A stretch of DNA of 64,000 nucleotides, from assembly GCA_965153355.1 (NCBI GenBank), contig OZ231126.1:105586001-105650000 (forward strand), in the 5' to 3' direction. Positions 50,150-61,900 of this stretch are shown piece by piece (position 1 is the first letter of the stretch; each line of letters opens with the position of its first letter). Source of the DNA: Flaccisagitta enflata. Taxonomy: Eukaryota > Chaetognatha > Sagittoidea > Aphragmophora. The notes under the pieces were generated by a model, which was not told where the DNA came from, made no database searches, and saw only the letters and a program-made list of their open reading frames with translations. The position numbers and the translations under genes are program-made.

Positions 50150-52154
50150 TCAGTTCCAACAACAACCAACAACACAACAACCAAAAACCAACAACACGAG
50201 AATGAGCAATCCCAATACATAAAAAGAGATTTCATATATCTTGGCGACAATATTTGCGTCAGTTCCGATTATCCAGTTATTGGTTGTTCCACTGTGCTGT
50301 GCCGTGCTGTGTATTTCATCCGGAGCAACAGAAGAAACGGCCTCCGTGTGGGGAAGAGTTGAAGTGGATGGCGTCGAGGCTGGTGGGAATGTTGTCGACC
50401 CGTCCTCGGTTTCAGGAAGAGGGGTTGAGGTGGAGGGCGTCGAGGTCGGCTTGAGTGTAGTCAAAACTGCTGAGGAGGTGGTAGTGCGTGTCCAATTTCG
50501 ACAATTCAAGTTTGCTGGATTCAAGATGATGCTCTCGTCGGTCCAGACCGTTTTGCCCCTGGCATTTTCGCCCTGGAGAGCAAAGGATTAAAAAATTTCA
50601 CGAACAACAGTCCTCTATGCGAGGACTGATGTATAATTAAGTCGTACATTATGAAATTACAAAACAGGCGTGTAAAAGTAGTTAGCCCCGGCTGCTCGAT
50701 CAGACCCGGCTGCTCGATCAGACCAGCTGCTCGATCAGACCCGGCTACTCGTCAGACCGGCTACTCGATCAGACCCGGCTACTCGTCAGACCCGGCTACT
50801 CGATCAATTGGCTGCACCGATCAGACCCGGCTACTCGATCAGACCCGGCTACTCGATCGGAGCCAGCTACTCGATCAGATTCGGCTACTCGATCAGACCG
50901 GCTACTCGATCAGACCGGCTACTCGATCAGACCGGCTACTCGATCAGACCCGGCCTACGATCCAGACCCGGCTGCTCGATCCAGACCCGGCTACTCGATC
51001 AGACCCGGCTACTCGATCAGACCCGGCTGCTCGATCAGGCCCGGCTGCTCGATCCAGACCGGCTACTCGTCAGACCCCGGCTACTCGATCAGACCCGGCT
51101 ACTCGATCAGGCCAGTCGGTCAGACCAGCTACTCGTCCAGACCGGCTGCTCGATCAGACCCGGCTACTCGATCAGGCCAGCTACTCGATCCAGACCGGCT
51201 ACTCGTCCAGACCCGGCTACTCGATCAGACCCGGCTACTCGATCAGACCCGGCTACTCGATCAGACCCGGCTACTCGATCAGACCCGGCTACTCGGTCAG
51301 ACCCGGCTCGTCAGACCCCGCTACTGATCCAGGCCCCGCTACTCGATCAGGCCCGCTACTCGTCAGACCCCGCCCTCGATCAGACCCCGCTACTCGATCA
51401 GACCCAGGCTACCCGATCCAGGCCCGCTACTCGTCAGGCCCGCTACTCGATCAAACCCCGCTACTCGATCAGACCCGGCTACTCATCAGGCCGGCCTCGA
51501 TCAGACCCGGCTACTCGATCAGAGTCAGTGTTGAGTTGAATCGATAAACCTGCACTTTTATAAACCTACTGGTGCACTCCCCTGCAGAGTTGGGAAAACT
51601 TAATTTTCACCCCGCATTTCAAAAAGTAGAATCACGTAATTCGACTTTTTTCCAATTATATGAAAGTTGAAACAACTCTGAAAGTTGGACAACTGTACCT
51701 TGATCCTTACCTTTATCCTTAGACGAGATCGAACAATCTTTCCAACGGGGAGAGAAAAATGTTTTCCCTCGGTCAAGTTCCAATGGACGAAGACCGCATC
51801 GTACGTGTGATTTGGGGATATCGTAAAGGCACCATCGTACTCGTTCTCGCCGTCGCAATCAGGAAGGCATCTCGGAAATACGCTACTGACGCTGCGACAA
51901 CTTTTGGTCTTGACATTCGCACATACTTCCACGTATATGTTCAAGTCGAACAACGTTTTTTTGCTAAGAAAAAAGAAGTCGTACTTGTTCTCCAACGTGA
52001 CAACATGTTTCCCATCGTGGATCCAGCATTCCACGTTACCAGGCCGAAGTTGAACTGAGAAATCTTTGCCGTGGACAAATCCGAACAATCCAAAGAGAGT
52101 CAGAAATGTCAAAAATGTCAGGAATGAAAGCGCGCGGTGTGACTCGAAATGCAT
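50150..52154 (-). CDS. Type I membrane protein with mucin-like stalk, unrecognised
   Basis: Two exons on the minus strand: 52154-51711 and 50572-50150. The splice is in phase and gives 288 residues. A signal peptide (LSFLTFLTFLTLFGLFGFVHG) leads to an ectodomain of about 150 residues. This has cysteines in VECWI, VCANVKTKSC and CLPDC and an N-glycosylation site in PNHTYD. It is followed by a T/S/P-rich stalk with a repeated STPSTST segment, a transmembrane helix (FYVLGLLILVLLVFGCCVV) and a very short cysteine-rich tail. The opening FSVQLRPGNVEC is faintly like a GOLD/p24 domain start, but the rest does not follow that family. Probably a surface protein of unknown ligand. The intron carries an 850-bp minisatellite. 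Confidence 0.7.
50683..51533. repeat. CTACTCGATCAGACCCGG minisatellite (about 42 units)
   Basis: Roughly 20-bp unit CTACTCGATCAGACCCGGCT with small deletions and T-to-G variants. Lies inside the single intron of the membrane-protein gene. Long plus-strand open frames (R/S/P/D-rich) are repeat artefacts. Confidence 0.95.
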
Positions 52155-53370
52155 GATTCAAGTTGTGAATCAAATGAGTTCTGTTGGACGGCCGCAGTCT
52201 GTCGCCATAATCGAATTTCTGTAAATAAATACAAGATATGCGGATCAATGGTGACACCAAGAGAGACAGGGTGATTTTGGGGGTTGGGGCGTTGTTTGGG
52301 GGTCCTAGGTGGTGATTGGGGTTGAAATGGATACAGGGTGAAAGAGAACTTTTTACAACTAGAATATATTCATTTTAACATGTTCAATAAGAGGCCGCTT
52401 CCTATGAACACGGCTAACAAATTTGGACGTCCACGACTTATCATTTAGTGTCTGGTTGAAATACGATAATATTGCACATATAAAATTATGCGGGATTGAT
52501 AAGAAAAAGGCAGGAAAATGCAATCGAGACGTTACAACGCACAGTAAGACAAATCAAACACTCATTTTAAGTCTGGATTACAATAGTCGCTATAGAAAAT
52601 CCCGTAAATTGAAAGAACAAGTGACGCGGGGTCACAATATCGTTGCGGACTGGTGGGCAGGGGCAGCCAACCCCCATCCACAATTTTCCACATCCAACCC
52701 TACACAGACACACACAAAAAGCTCCTTAAACGCTAGTTTTCCCAATTTTTCACTTGCGGTCACAGACCAACGGATGGACAAAGCCTCCTATAGAGATGCG
52801 AGTCCTATAAAGATGCGTGCAGGACAGTGAACTACCAAAAAGACAGGTTGGTCAACGGCCACTCTACTTGGCGTTTGCGCGTTTTCTTCACGAAACTAAA
52901 ATTTACAAATTACATTTACATTCTTTTGTATTGGAACCACTAAGTCAATAACAAATAATGCAAGCTGGATAGAAGCCATTTCTAATATCTTCCCAGGTAA
53001 TTAGCAATATTGTCATAAGGGATACAGAGAATAGTCGCAAAAGCGTTATATTTTCAGTGGTATACGATGCCCTAATTATTCAGCGGTAACCCCAGGGGAG
53101 GGGAGGAGATGAACTATGAATCCACACATGATATCAGAACTTCTTGCTAGTTTTACTGATATTTCGATGCCTATTTTTGGAACCGATGATAGCTGGTTGC
53201 CATGGAAACACATTTCCATGTATTCTCACTAGAATATCAATTTTGAGGGGACCTTGCTTAAAATTGAATTTGAAATATCGATATTATAGCGAGAATACAT
53301 AAAAATGTTTTTCTTTGGCAACCAATGGGGTGCTTCACATAGCAAAAGTTTAGAGTATCCCTTCACTCTA
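52155..53370. other. Intergenic, one M1c copy, no gene
   Basis: An M1c element runs 52,618-52,805 (GACGCGGGGTCACAATATCG to GGACAAAGCCTCCTATAG). A worn M2 fragment lies at 53,030-53,130 (ATAGTCGCAAAAGCGTTATA). No coding frame. Confidence 0.55.
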
Positions 53371-53692
53371 CAGTAGAATCCCGCTCTAACGGACCCGTTA
53401 CGAGCGGAAACCCGCCTCCAATGCATGACAAGCTAAAGTCCCAACTTATTCCCTTTAGTTTTCTTGTTAGAAAATTCCGTCTAAAGCGGTTCCACCTTTA
53501 GCAGAAGTTTCGGTTTGAACGCAAGTTTTTTGGCCAAGAAAGGTTGACTCTTCCCGCCCTGAACAGAAATTAGCCCTGAGTGAGGAAAAACGGTAATCCA
53601 GGATTGGCGATGATCTGCATCGATTCAGAACTATTGGCGGAATGTTCGCGGTAGGAGGAGGAGGGGAAAAAGAAGAAGCATAAGAAAAGAGT

Positions 53693-53780
<88 letters not shown>

Positions 53781-54022
53781 GACGATGACGACAAGTGCAT
53801 ATGCTTTATCAATGGAGTAAGCATTTAAATGCGCCTAGGAAATGGGAATCTGTCTACCATGTAACGTTCTTTTTTTTGTTTGCTACAACTTTAAAGGTCT
53901 GCTTGTTCAGTAGTTTCTATTGGTATTTCTGTCTGTCGTCTGTCCCTCTCTGTCTATCTGTCTTTGTCTGTCCATCTGTCCATCTGGCTCTGTCGGTCTG
54001 TCTGTCTATATGTATCTGTCCA

Positions 54023-54105
<83 letters not shown>

Positions 54106-54178
54106 AGCGGCGTAGGAGAAGGGACTTCCGGGACTTCCACGGAAGTCCCTGCTGTCGGGTGTGTGTGTGTGTGTGTGT

Positions 54179-54259
<81 letters not shown>

Positions 54260-54352
54260 AGTGTGACAGTGCAGATTGGCTCTAACGGAAGTCCGTTTCC
54301 AACAGATAAAGAAGTCCAGTCCCTTGAAATCCGTTCGAGCGGGGTTTGACTG
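53371..54352. mobile_element. M3 pogo/Tigger-like element with internal microsatellites
   Basis: The left end is CAGTAGAATCCCGCTCTAAC and the reverse complement of the right end is CAGTCAAACCCCGCTCGAAC, with TA on both sides. Inside are GA repeats (53,697-53,777), GT repeats (54,027-54,102), a palindromic GGGACTTCC/GGAAGTCCC block (54,120-54,150), and CT repeats (54,182-54,254). No transposase. Confidence 0.75.
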
Positions 54353-54496
54353 TACTTGAATAATATGGAGGAGCAAAAACCATGAAGATGACCATTTCTT
54401 TTTTTTCAAAATTCCTTTATCTTCCGTTTTTGTTTTTGCTCTAAAATTTCCACAGATTTCCCAGAATTCAACAAAATCTCATGTAATTTTGTTATA

Positions 54497-54548
54497 AAAA
54501 GCTTCAAAATTACAGTCCCCGACTGGGGACTGTAATTTTTGAAGCTTT
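54497..54548. repeat. Near-perfect hairpin, 24-bp arms
   Basis: AAAGCTTCAAAATTACAGTC and its complement, separated by only two bases at the GGGG/CCCC centre, with one mismatch at an A/T position. It could be a rho-independent-like fold or a micro-inverted repeat. No promoter or gene is next to it. Confidence 0.7.
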
Positions 54549-54837
54549 CTCGTTGCGTAAACGCAACTTGATGAGATACACGACAAAACTGCAATTTCAA
54601 AAAAAAAAAAATATTCAGTATTGGTTTAATGATGACAAAATTTGATAATGATAACAATAGTGGATGATGATGACAACAATAAATGATAATGACAACAAAA
54701 ATCTAAAGAAAAAAATATTTAAAAACTTTTGAAAAAATTTCAAAAAAAAAAAAAAAAAAAAAAGTACAAAAAAAAATTTTCAAAAAATTTTCAAAAAATT
54801 TTTTCAAATTTTTTTTTTTAAATTTCTTTAAAAGATT

Positions 54838-55460
54838 AAGTAGATGAAGATGATGACAGTAGATGAAGATGATGACAGTAGTTGAAGATGATGACAGTAG
54901 TTGAAGATGATGACAGTAGTTGAAGATGATGACAGTAGCTGAAGATGATGACAGTAGTTGAAGATGACAGTAGCTGAAGATGACAGTAGCTGAAGATGAT
55001 GACAGTAGTTGAAGATGAATCCTGAAATCCATGATGGCAAACTTAAAGAAAAAAATTTAAAAAAAAAAGTTTCAAAAAAAAAAAGAAAATTCAAAAAATT
55101 CAAATTTCAAAAAAAATGTTCAAAATTTTTTTTTCAAAGTTGAAGATGATGAAAGTAGTTGAAGATGATGACAGTAATTGAAGATGATGACAGTAGTTGA
55201 AGATGACAGTAGTTAGAGGAATGATGACAGTGATTTGAAGAAGATGACAGTGGTTGAAGATGATGACAGTAGTTGAAGATGATGACAGTAGTTGAAGATG
55301 ATGACAGTAGTTGAAGATGATGACAGTAGTTGAAGATGATGACAGTAGTTGAAGATGATGACAGTAGTTGAAGATGATGACAGTAGCTGAAGATGATGAC
55401 AGTAGCTGAAGATGATGACAGTAGCTGAAGATGATGACAGTAGTTGAAGATGAATCCTGA
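54838..55460. repeat. GTTGAAGATGATGACA tandem repeats, two blocks
   Basis: 18-bp units GTTGAAGATGATGACAGTA in 54,838-55,020 and 55,138-55,455. Both blocks end with the same sequence AAGATGAATCCTGAAATCCA and continue into GATGGCAAACTTAAAG, so the second is a duplication of the first plus flank. The spacer is A/T homopolymer sequence. Confidence 0.95.
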
Positions 55461-55609
55461 AATCCATGATGGCAAACTTAAAGAAAAAAAATGAATGAGC
55501 AAGTAAAAAAATTCATCAACTCCAACCTTCTATATGGAGTTGGACAACATTACTTTATAACAAAAATCTAGAATAAGGACAAGAGCCTTGGGAGCTCTTA
55601 CTGGTGTTT

Positions 55610-56180
55610 CATATAAATCGCCAAAGTCCTAGTAACATATTACTACATTAATAAGCTAATATCTGATAAACCAGACTTCAGATTTAATTCGAATTTTGCA
55701 GGGGCTGTTCAATCAATATCCTTTACTTGAATACCAAAAATTTTAAAAAAATTCACATACCTTTACTACCCTTTGCCTATGTAAATTGCTTAAGTCCTAG
55801 TAACATATTACTACATAAATTAGCTAATATCTCATGAACCAGACTTCAGATTTAATTCGAATTTTGCAGGGGTTGTTTATTTACTACCCTCTACTTGTAT
55901 ACCAAATAAAAAAAAAATTCACATAAGTTTACTACCCTCTGCCTATGTAAATCGCCTAAGTCCCAGTAACATATTACTACATAAATAAATTAGCTAATAT
56001 CTCATGAACCAGACTTCAGATTTAATTCGAATTTTGCAGGGGCTGATTATTCAGTGACCCTTACTTGTATACCAAATTAAAAAAAAATTCACATAAATTT
56101 ACTACCCTCTGCCTATGTAAATCGCCTAAGTTCAGTAAAATATTACCATAAAAATAATAGGCAAAGGGTAGTAATTAGTG
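55610..56180. repeat. Tandem repeat of about 165-170 bp, three and a half copies
   Basis: Each copy has AAGTCCTAGTAACATATTAC, CCAGACTTCAGATTTAATTC and GAATTTTGCAGGGGC followed by a variable tail. Copies begin near 55,613, 55,783, 55,945 and 56,118, the last incomplete. Non-coding. Confidence 0.9.
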
Positions 56181-57130
56181 AATTTTTCTGAAAGTGGTAC
56201 CTGGCTCCTATTGACCTATAAACAACACCAGCAAAAGTTTCACTTAAAATTCTGAAGTCTTGTTCCACAAAAAATATGAGAGGGTTTTAAACAAACAGAC
56301 GACAGACTAACAGACAGACTACACGAACTGACCACTTCATAGTCACCGACGAAAACTGTTCGTCAGGGACAAGAAATCAATTATTTTTCAGAAAATCGCA
56401 GTCTTTGTAAACCGCTAAAATCTTAAGACATAAGCTATAGAAGATCTCTATTGAAAAAGCAGATAAACAATTCTATAAAGAGTAGAAATTTGTAAAAGCT
56501 AATTCAAAGAATATCAGCATATTGTTTTATGCATCTGCATTATGCAAATTAGGTCTTCAAAAACAATTTTAAAAAAATGGAAGATAAAAGAAAAATGGTA
56601 GGGGTCTTAAAATTAACCACTCCATATTACGTAAAGAGAGTGAAAAGAAGTAACTCCGTATTAAGTAAAGAGGGTGAAAAGAAGTAACCCACCTTTGCTA
56701 TGTGAAGCACCCAAGGCAACCAACTATCATAGGCAATAAATCATAGTTTTATTTATTTATAATAACAATCCAAATATCAGCCCCGTAGCTTTATTTCTCT
56801 TCCCATGATACTTGCCGCCGTCATCTCAAGTCAAGACGAGACCTACTGCACCTGAAGTAGAATCATAGATCATTGCCCTAAAATTTAGGCTAAATTAGCT
56901 GGACAAAAATGAATAACGAAGCAGCAGGGACAGCTGATCATATGACGCTTCAGCGACCTGTTTACTCTTAAAAAGTTTTTAATCAATCGAAACATTAAGA
57001 AACAAATGATGCCAGAGACACAACTATCCAAATCGCGTGTGGTCGGGCAGGGTCAGTGATGGAATAGGCTAAGAAAATATTATGGCAGGAGTAATAACGG
57101 GAAATCGCCAGTGAACGCCAAAAGGCAGTA
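56181..57130. other. Intergenic, no gene seen
   Basis: A/T-rich sequence with a worn M2-like fragment at about 56,900-56,980 (GCAGGGACAGCTGATC, TGACGCTTCAGCGAC). No coding frame. Confidence 0.45.
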
Positions 57131-57306
57131 CAGTGGGACCCCGCAATAACGGACCCGCTTTTAAAGGTTCCCCATCAATAAAGGTCAACATTTTAAAGTC
57201 CCAAAAGACAGTTTCCAATGTGATTTCACCTCCCTTTAGAAGTGAACCTAAGATAAGGATGAAATATTTTCAGTCCCAAAGGAACCGATGAGGCGGGGTC
57301 CTACTG
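57131..57306. mobile_element. M3 pogo/Tigger-like element (176 bp)
   Basis: CAGTGGGACCCCGCAATAAC at the left; the reverse complement of the right end is CAGTAGGACCCCGCCTCATC. TA on both sides. Confidence 0.8.
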
Positions 57307-57439
57307 TATTACCAACAGACTGACAAACATGGTGGGTTGTTGAGCTGCTAAAATTTGCTAAAAACATGCTAAAATGTTTATGTACCCTTTAAACTTTAGC
57401 GACTGCTAGAATGTTGCTAAAATATTCCTAAAATGGTTC

Positions 57440-57760
57440 GCTCTACTTGAGCTTCATTTTTGCAACATTTTAGCATAATTTTAGCAACATTTTTGCAACA
57501 GTTTTGCAACATTTTAGCATAATTTTAGCAACATTTTTGCAACATTTTAGCATAATTTTAGCAACATTTTTGCAACATTTAAGCATAATTTTAGCAACAT
57601 TTTTGCAACATTTCAGCATAATTTTAGCAACATTTTAGCATATTTTTAGCAACATTTTTAGCTTATTTTTAGCAACATTTTTAGCATATTTTTAGCAACA
57701 TTTTAGCATATTATTATCAACATCTTAGCAAATTTTTATTAACATCATAGCATCATTTCA
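57440..57760. repeat. AGCAACATTTTNGCA tandem repeat
   Basis: Irregular units of TTTTAGCAACATTTTTGCAA and TTAGCATAATTTTAGC, grading into diverged copies up to about 58,060 (CTAAAAACTGCTAAAAACAT on the other strand). Confidence 0.9.
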
Positions 57761-58115
57761 AAATCCTTAAGTAAGTTTTTACCAACTTTTTAGCAAATGT
57801 CACAAACCTTTAAGCAAGTTTTTAGTAACTAATATCACAATTTCAAAAGTTTTTAGTAACTATTTAGCAGAGATAAAAAAAAAAGAATTTTCTTGCTAAA
57901 AGTCTTTTATAAGTCATGGCTTTTTAGCGGGATTTTCAGCAACTACAAAATGTTTTTAGCAGCCATTTTCTCAAAAAGGGAACCCCATTGAAAAAAAAAA
58001 ATTTTAGCAACATTTAAGCACGTCAAAAAAGGGGACCCCGTTGCTAAAAACTGCTAAAAACATTTCAAGCTTCCCCCCCTGCTTTTAAGTGTATGATGTA
58101 CCATACGATTCAAAA

Positions 58116-58323
58116 ACAAGTGACGCGGGTCGCGGGGTCACAATATCATTGCGGATGGGTGGACAGGGGCATTTAAGCGCCATCGCCACCCCAAGTCCCC
58201 CACTAACATACACAAAATACATCCAAAACGCTCATTTTTGCACTTTTCAACTCCTGTTCTAAGACCAACGGACCAACGGACGGACAAAGCCTCCTATAGA
58301 GTTGCGTGTCTGCAACTAAAAAG
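58116..58323 (+). mobile_element. M1c subfamily element
   Basis: GTGACGCGGGTCGCGGGGTC, GGGTGGACAGGGGC, and a GCCTCCTATAGAGTTGCGTG end followed by TCTGCAACTAAAAAG. Confidence 0.7.
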
Positions 58324-58684
58324 ACGCACTTTTGAAAGGCTGATTTTGCCTTTAATCTTAGAAAAACTTATCAAAATCTGAGGTCATTTGGCGCCAATCA
58401 GGTATTGCTATCCTTCTTCATTTAGAAATGGCATTAGTTTGAGTGAAAACACTGCCCATTTCAGTTGCGCAATCCCTATGTAAAAATGCATTTTAGTAAA
58501 TTAGTGCTTCTCTTTGCAGGACTCTAGCTCTTAAACCGTATGAGATACAGACCTGAGATTGGTTTAGATCGAAAGATAGTTTAAAAATATCTTCACAATT
58601 TATTGATATCTTTAGAGATATATAGTTATAATCAATTAATTCTAATATAGGTTTTATCAATTACAATGAATAAATAGACGTCTT

Positions 58685-58886
58685 TTTTAGTCGCGTGCAC
58701 GCGACTCTACAACCCACTTTGTCCGTCTGTCCGTCGGTTGGTCGGTTGGTCGGTCACGTTTTACTTTTGTTTATGATTTTATTTCTTTGACCCCATTGCT
58801 ACTGCCTAAATGGTCTAGTGACCTCAAATATGGCCCCTGCCCACCCGCACGCGACTTCGGTAGCCGTGTATCCGGCCTTGTTTTTT
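58685..58886 (-). mobile_element. M1 family element just upstream of the receptor gene
   Basis: Starts TTTTAGTCGCGTGCACGCGA, containing the perfect 18-bp palindrome AGTCGCGTGCACGCGACT (58,689-58,706). Passes GTCCGTCGGTTGGTCGG and ends GCCGTGTATCCGGCCTTG. The open frame of the receptor gene extends back into it, but this is chance. Confidence 0.85.
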
Positions 58887-58963
58887 ATCCGGTACATCAG
58901 TTAAAGAAAATTACATTTGACCCATCCACTTTTCCGGGATTTTCTGTCAGCCCTTCATTAAAG

Positions 58964-61900
58964 ATGGAATCAAAGAAAAGCATATTGGTTTTGCTGAAAA
59001 TCTTTGGTCTGATCGTCTACGTATGTAAATCAACACAAACCAGAGTATCTCCCAAGTTGATCATCCCAGTCACATTAATGAAACAAGAGCGCAACTGGCG
59101 CGCAGCAGTGTCGGTATGTGCGGAAGAATTCGATGCAAATCTTGTGTCAGATGCGCGATCAATCGCAAACCTTCTTCGTATTGAAATCCTCAACAAAAGC
59201 AGCAGCGTATGGACGGGAATTTACCGCAGAGGATCACGCGATCCGGTTTGGCGAAGTCAGGGTGGAAAACCGATAAACAAAATGGAGTTACCATTTTCAT
59301 GGTGTTCCGCCACTACCATTTCCCTTAGACACAGCTGCGTCAGCTGGGAAAAACCGGACAATTGTTTGAAGCCACGAGATTGTGATACAAGAATCTGGTT
59401 CGCATGTGAGGCAGTGGTATTAAATTTTGATCGACAAGACACTTTCCAAGAACAATACTTCATAAGCTCTGGCTGGAAACTGGTCAATCGGGGGGCGATA
59501 AGGGTTAAAAACCGATTGCAAGTACCATCATTCGACCAAACTTCTTCCATGCAAGAATTGAGCGAGGGTTACTTTAGAACAATGAAGCACAACGGAGCTT
59601 TTAGCGCGACTTCATCTTACAGCCTTGATTACGCACCAGAAAATGCCTTCGTCGGATTAAAAAGTGTAGGAAAATATTGGCGAGCACTATCTAGGGACCA
59701 AGCTCCCGCTATTTGGTTCCAAAACACATCTCCTATTGTAATTAACGCATTCTCAATGAGACCCATTCCGTGCCTTGGCGGGTTGAGGTACAATTTCTTT
59801 GGGTCAAACGATTGTTATAAGAGCAGTGCAAGCCGAGTACTTTTCAAAGGCTTCGTATCTAAAAGTGAGGCAAAAGCGTCGTCAATCTTGACGTCGAGCA
59901 GCATCCAACATCAAAAGGTAGACAACCAATTGAAGTTTAGCTGCTACGGTTTTGCATTTGAAAGCAACTGCACCGTTGTTGGAGTATTTTCGCCGATAAA
60001 ATTTAAAAAAGTGGCATGTGACACCAATTGTCCCAGTAGATTTGCCAGCTTTGCCGCCAAAAGTCCGACATTATCGTTTGACAGTATTAAAGATATGGAA
60101 GTTTCATACTATTACTTTGCTGAAGGAGTTTGGAAGAAAACCCTAGGGACCGCAGTCTCAAGTAACACGTTTTCAACAGAAAGGTTCATCGATACCATTT
60201 TCGCGAGACAGATTTCAAGGCAGTTAAATGAAACCGACACCCGCCGATGTAAAGACGGATCTTTCAAACATACAAACATTTGCAAAACATCCAGATGTGT
60301 ACCATTTTATTACGGTTTAGACTGTCAAGAGAAAGTTTTTTGTGAAGGCGAGGAATTTTTCAATTGTTCAAGCAACTCTTGCATCGTAAATCGCTGTCCA
60401 CGTGGATACAAACCAAATACAAATGATCCTCTGACATGTCATAGACCTGACACAGGCGATGTAGAATACGGACAGTGGAGATACTTGAATGGAGATCCCT
60501 TTATGCAGACACCATGTGTCCTCATCACTTGTTATTTGAACAAGGGGCAAATTGACGATAATCATTTGGAACTGGAACCAGGATGTAGTTTCGGCCATAC
60601 CTATTACTTCAACCAAAGATGTTCACTCCGCTGTGCAAAAGGACATAACACAACTAGCGGCAATCGCCTTAGTATCCAATGTGCAAATTCAGGCGAATTT
60701 CAGTATCCCGAGTGTCAACAAATTGTTTGTAGGTCAGAGGATCTGCCACCGACGCTCTGTCGGGAAAACACGCTAGGGGCGACGTGTGCGTTCAAATGTA
60801 AAGAGGGATTTTACGGAAATGACAGACACATTCTGTGCAAATCGGGAGAGGGCTCTGAGGGAATTTGGCAAGAAACCCATCAAAGCCAGTGCCATCCCAT
60901 AAATTGCTCTTTGTCAACGGCTCTCATGAAAATGAAAAACAGGAAAGTAGGAACTGTAAATTGCTTCACACAGAACAAAATACCTAACAGCTTGTGTAAG
61001 CTAACGTGTAACAAAGGCTATACATTACTTGCCGAAAAATATATCGAGTGTGAACAGACTCATACCAATTCTCCTAACTACACCTGGAACTACCAAGGTG
61101 TTGCCGAAGAAGAAGTCTGCGACACAGGATTTTGCAAGGACGAGGACGAATGCCAGTCAAACCCATGTTTTAATGGAGCTTGCCAAAATATTTGTGGCTC
61201 GTTCATTTGCTATTGTGACCGATCCAGAATCGGAAAATACTGTCAATTTGATACGCCAAAACTAGAAGTGCAGTACACAAATAAAACATGCGATGTGATG
61301 AAGGAATGCACGATCGCAGCAGGAAGATTGGCGGAGGTTACAAAAGAAGTGAAAGTTCAGAAAATCATAGTGTCAACCCATCCATACCGCGAGATATTCA
61401 GAGAGATAAATACAACCGGGAATGTTACGTCTGAATGTCTCAGCACAAACGGCCATGACATCATTCACATTTTCTTACCAAATTCTCTTGAGACAATCCA
61501 CATGAAGGGAGGTGTGGTTCAGAATGGAACGTGCAGCGGTAACATTGTGGGACGAAACAGTGATTTGTGGTTAATCTACACGTTAGTGATACAAACAGAA
61601 AATTTCACAGATTTGAGAGTCGCAGCCAAGATCTCCTTGCCTATACAGCTCCCAACCACCCGCAACGTGACCCAGACAGTAATTTTTATTTGCATAAGCA
61701 TATCCAGTTTCTTAATTATCATCTTTTTAATGTCCGTGGTATCGTTTGTCATCTTTAAACAACGCAGGAATCATGCGACAAGCCCTAATCGTCCTACCCA
61801 CCACGAGCCGAGTGAGCCCATATACATTGATTACAGCGTTAGAGAAGCACAATCTTCAGCATCCACATCCGTTCCATCGTCCTTACCATCAGAGGGGCCA

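Noticed and set aside
50651-51547. Two overlapping plus-strand ORFs of 298 and 243 codons
   Set aside because: Pure translation of the 20-bp minisatellite inside an intron; no start context and no non-repeat content.
55134-55502. Minus-strand ORF of CHHLQLLSSS-type repeats
   Set aside because: Translation of the 18-bp GTTGAAGATGATGACA tandem repeat.
58787-58963. Receptor ORF starting at 58787
   Set aside because: The first 100 bases lie in an M1 element. The ATG at 58964 is followed directly by a signal peptide.
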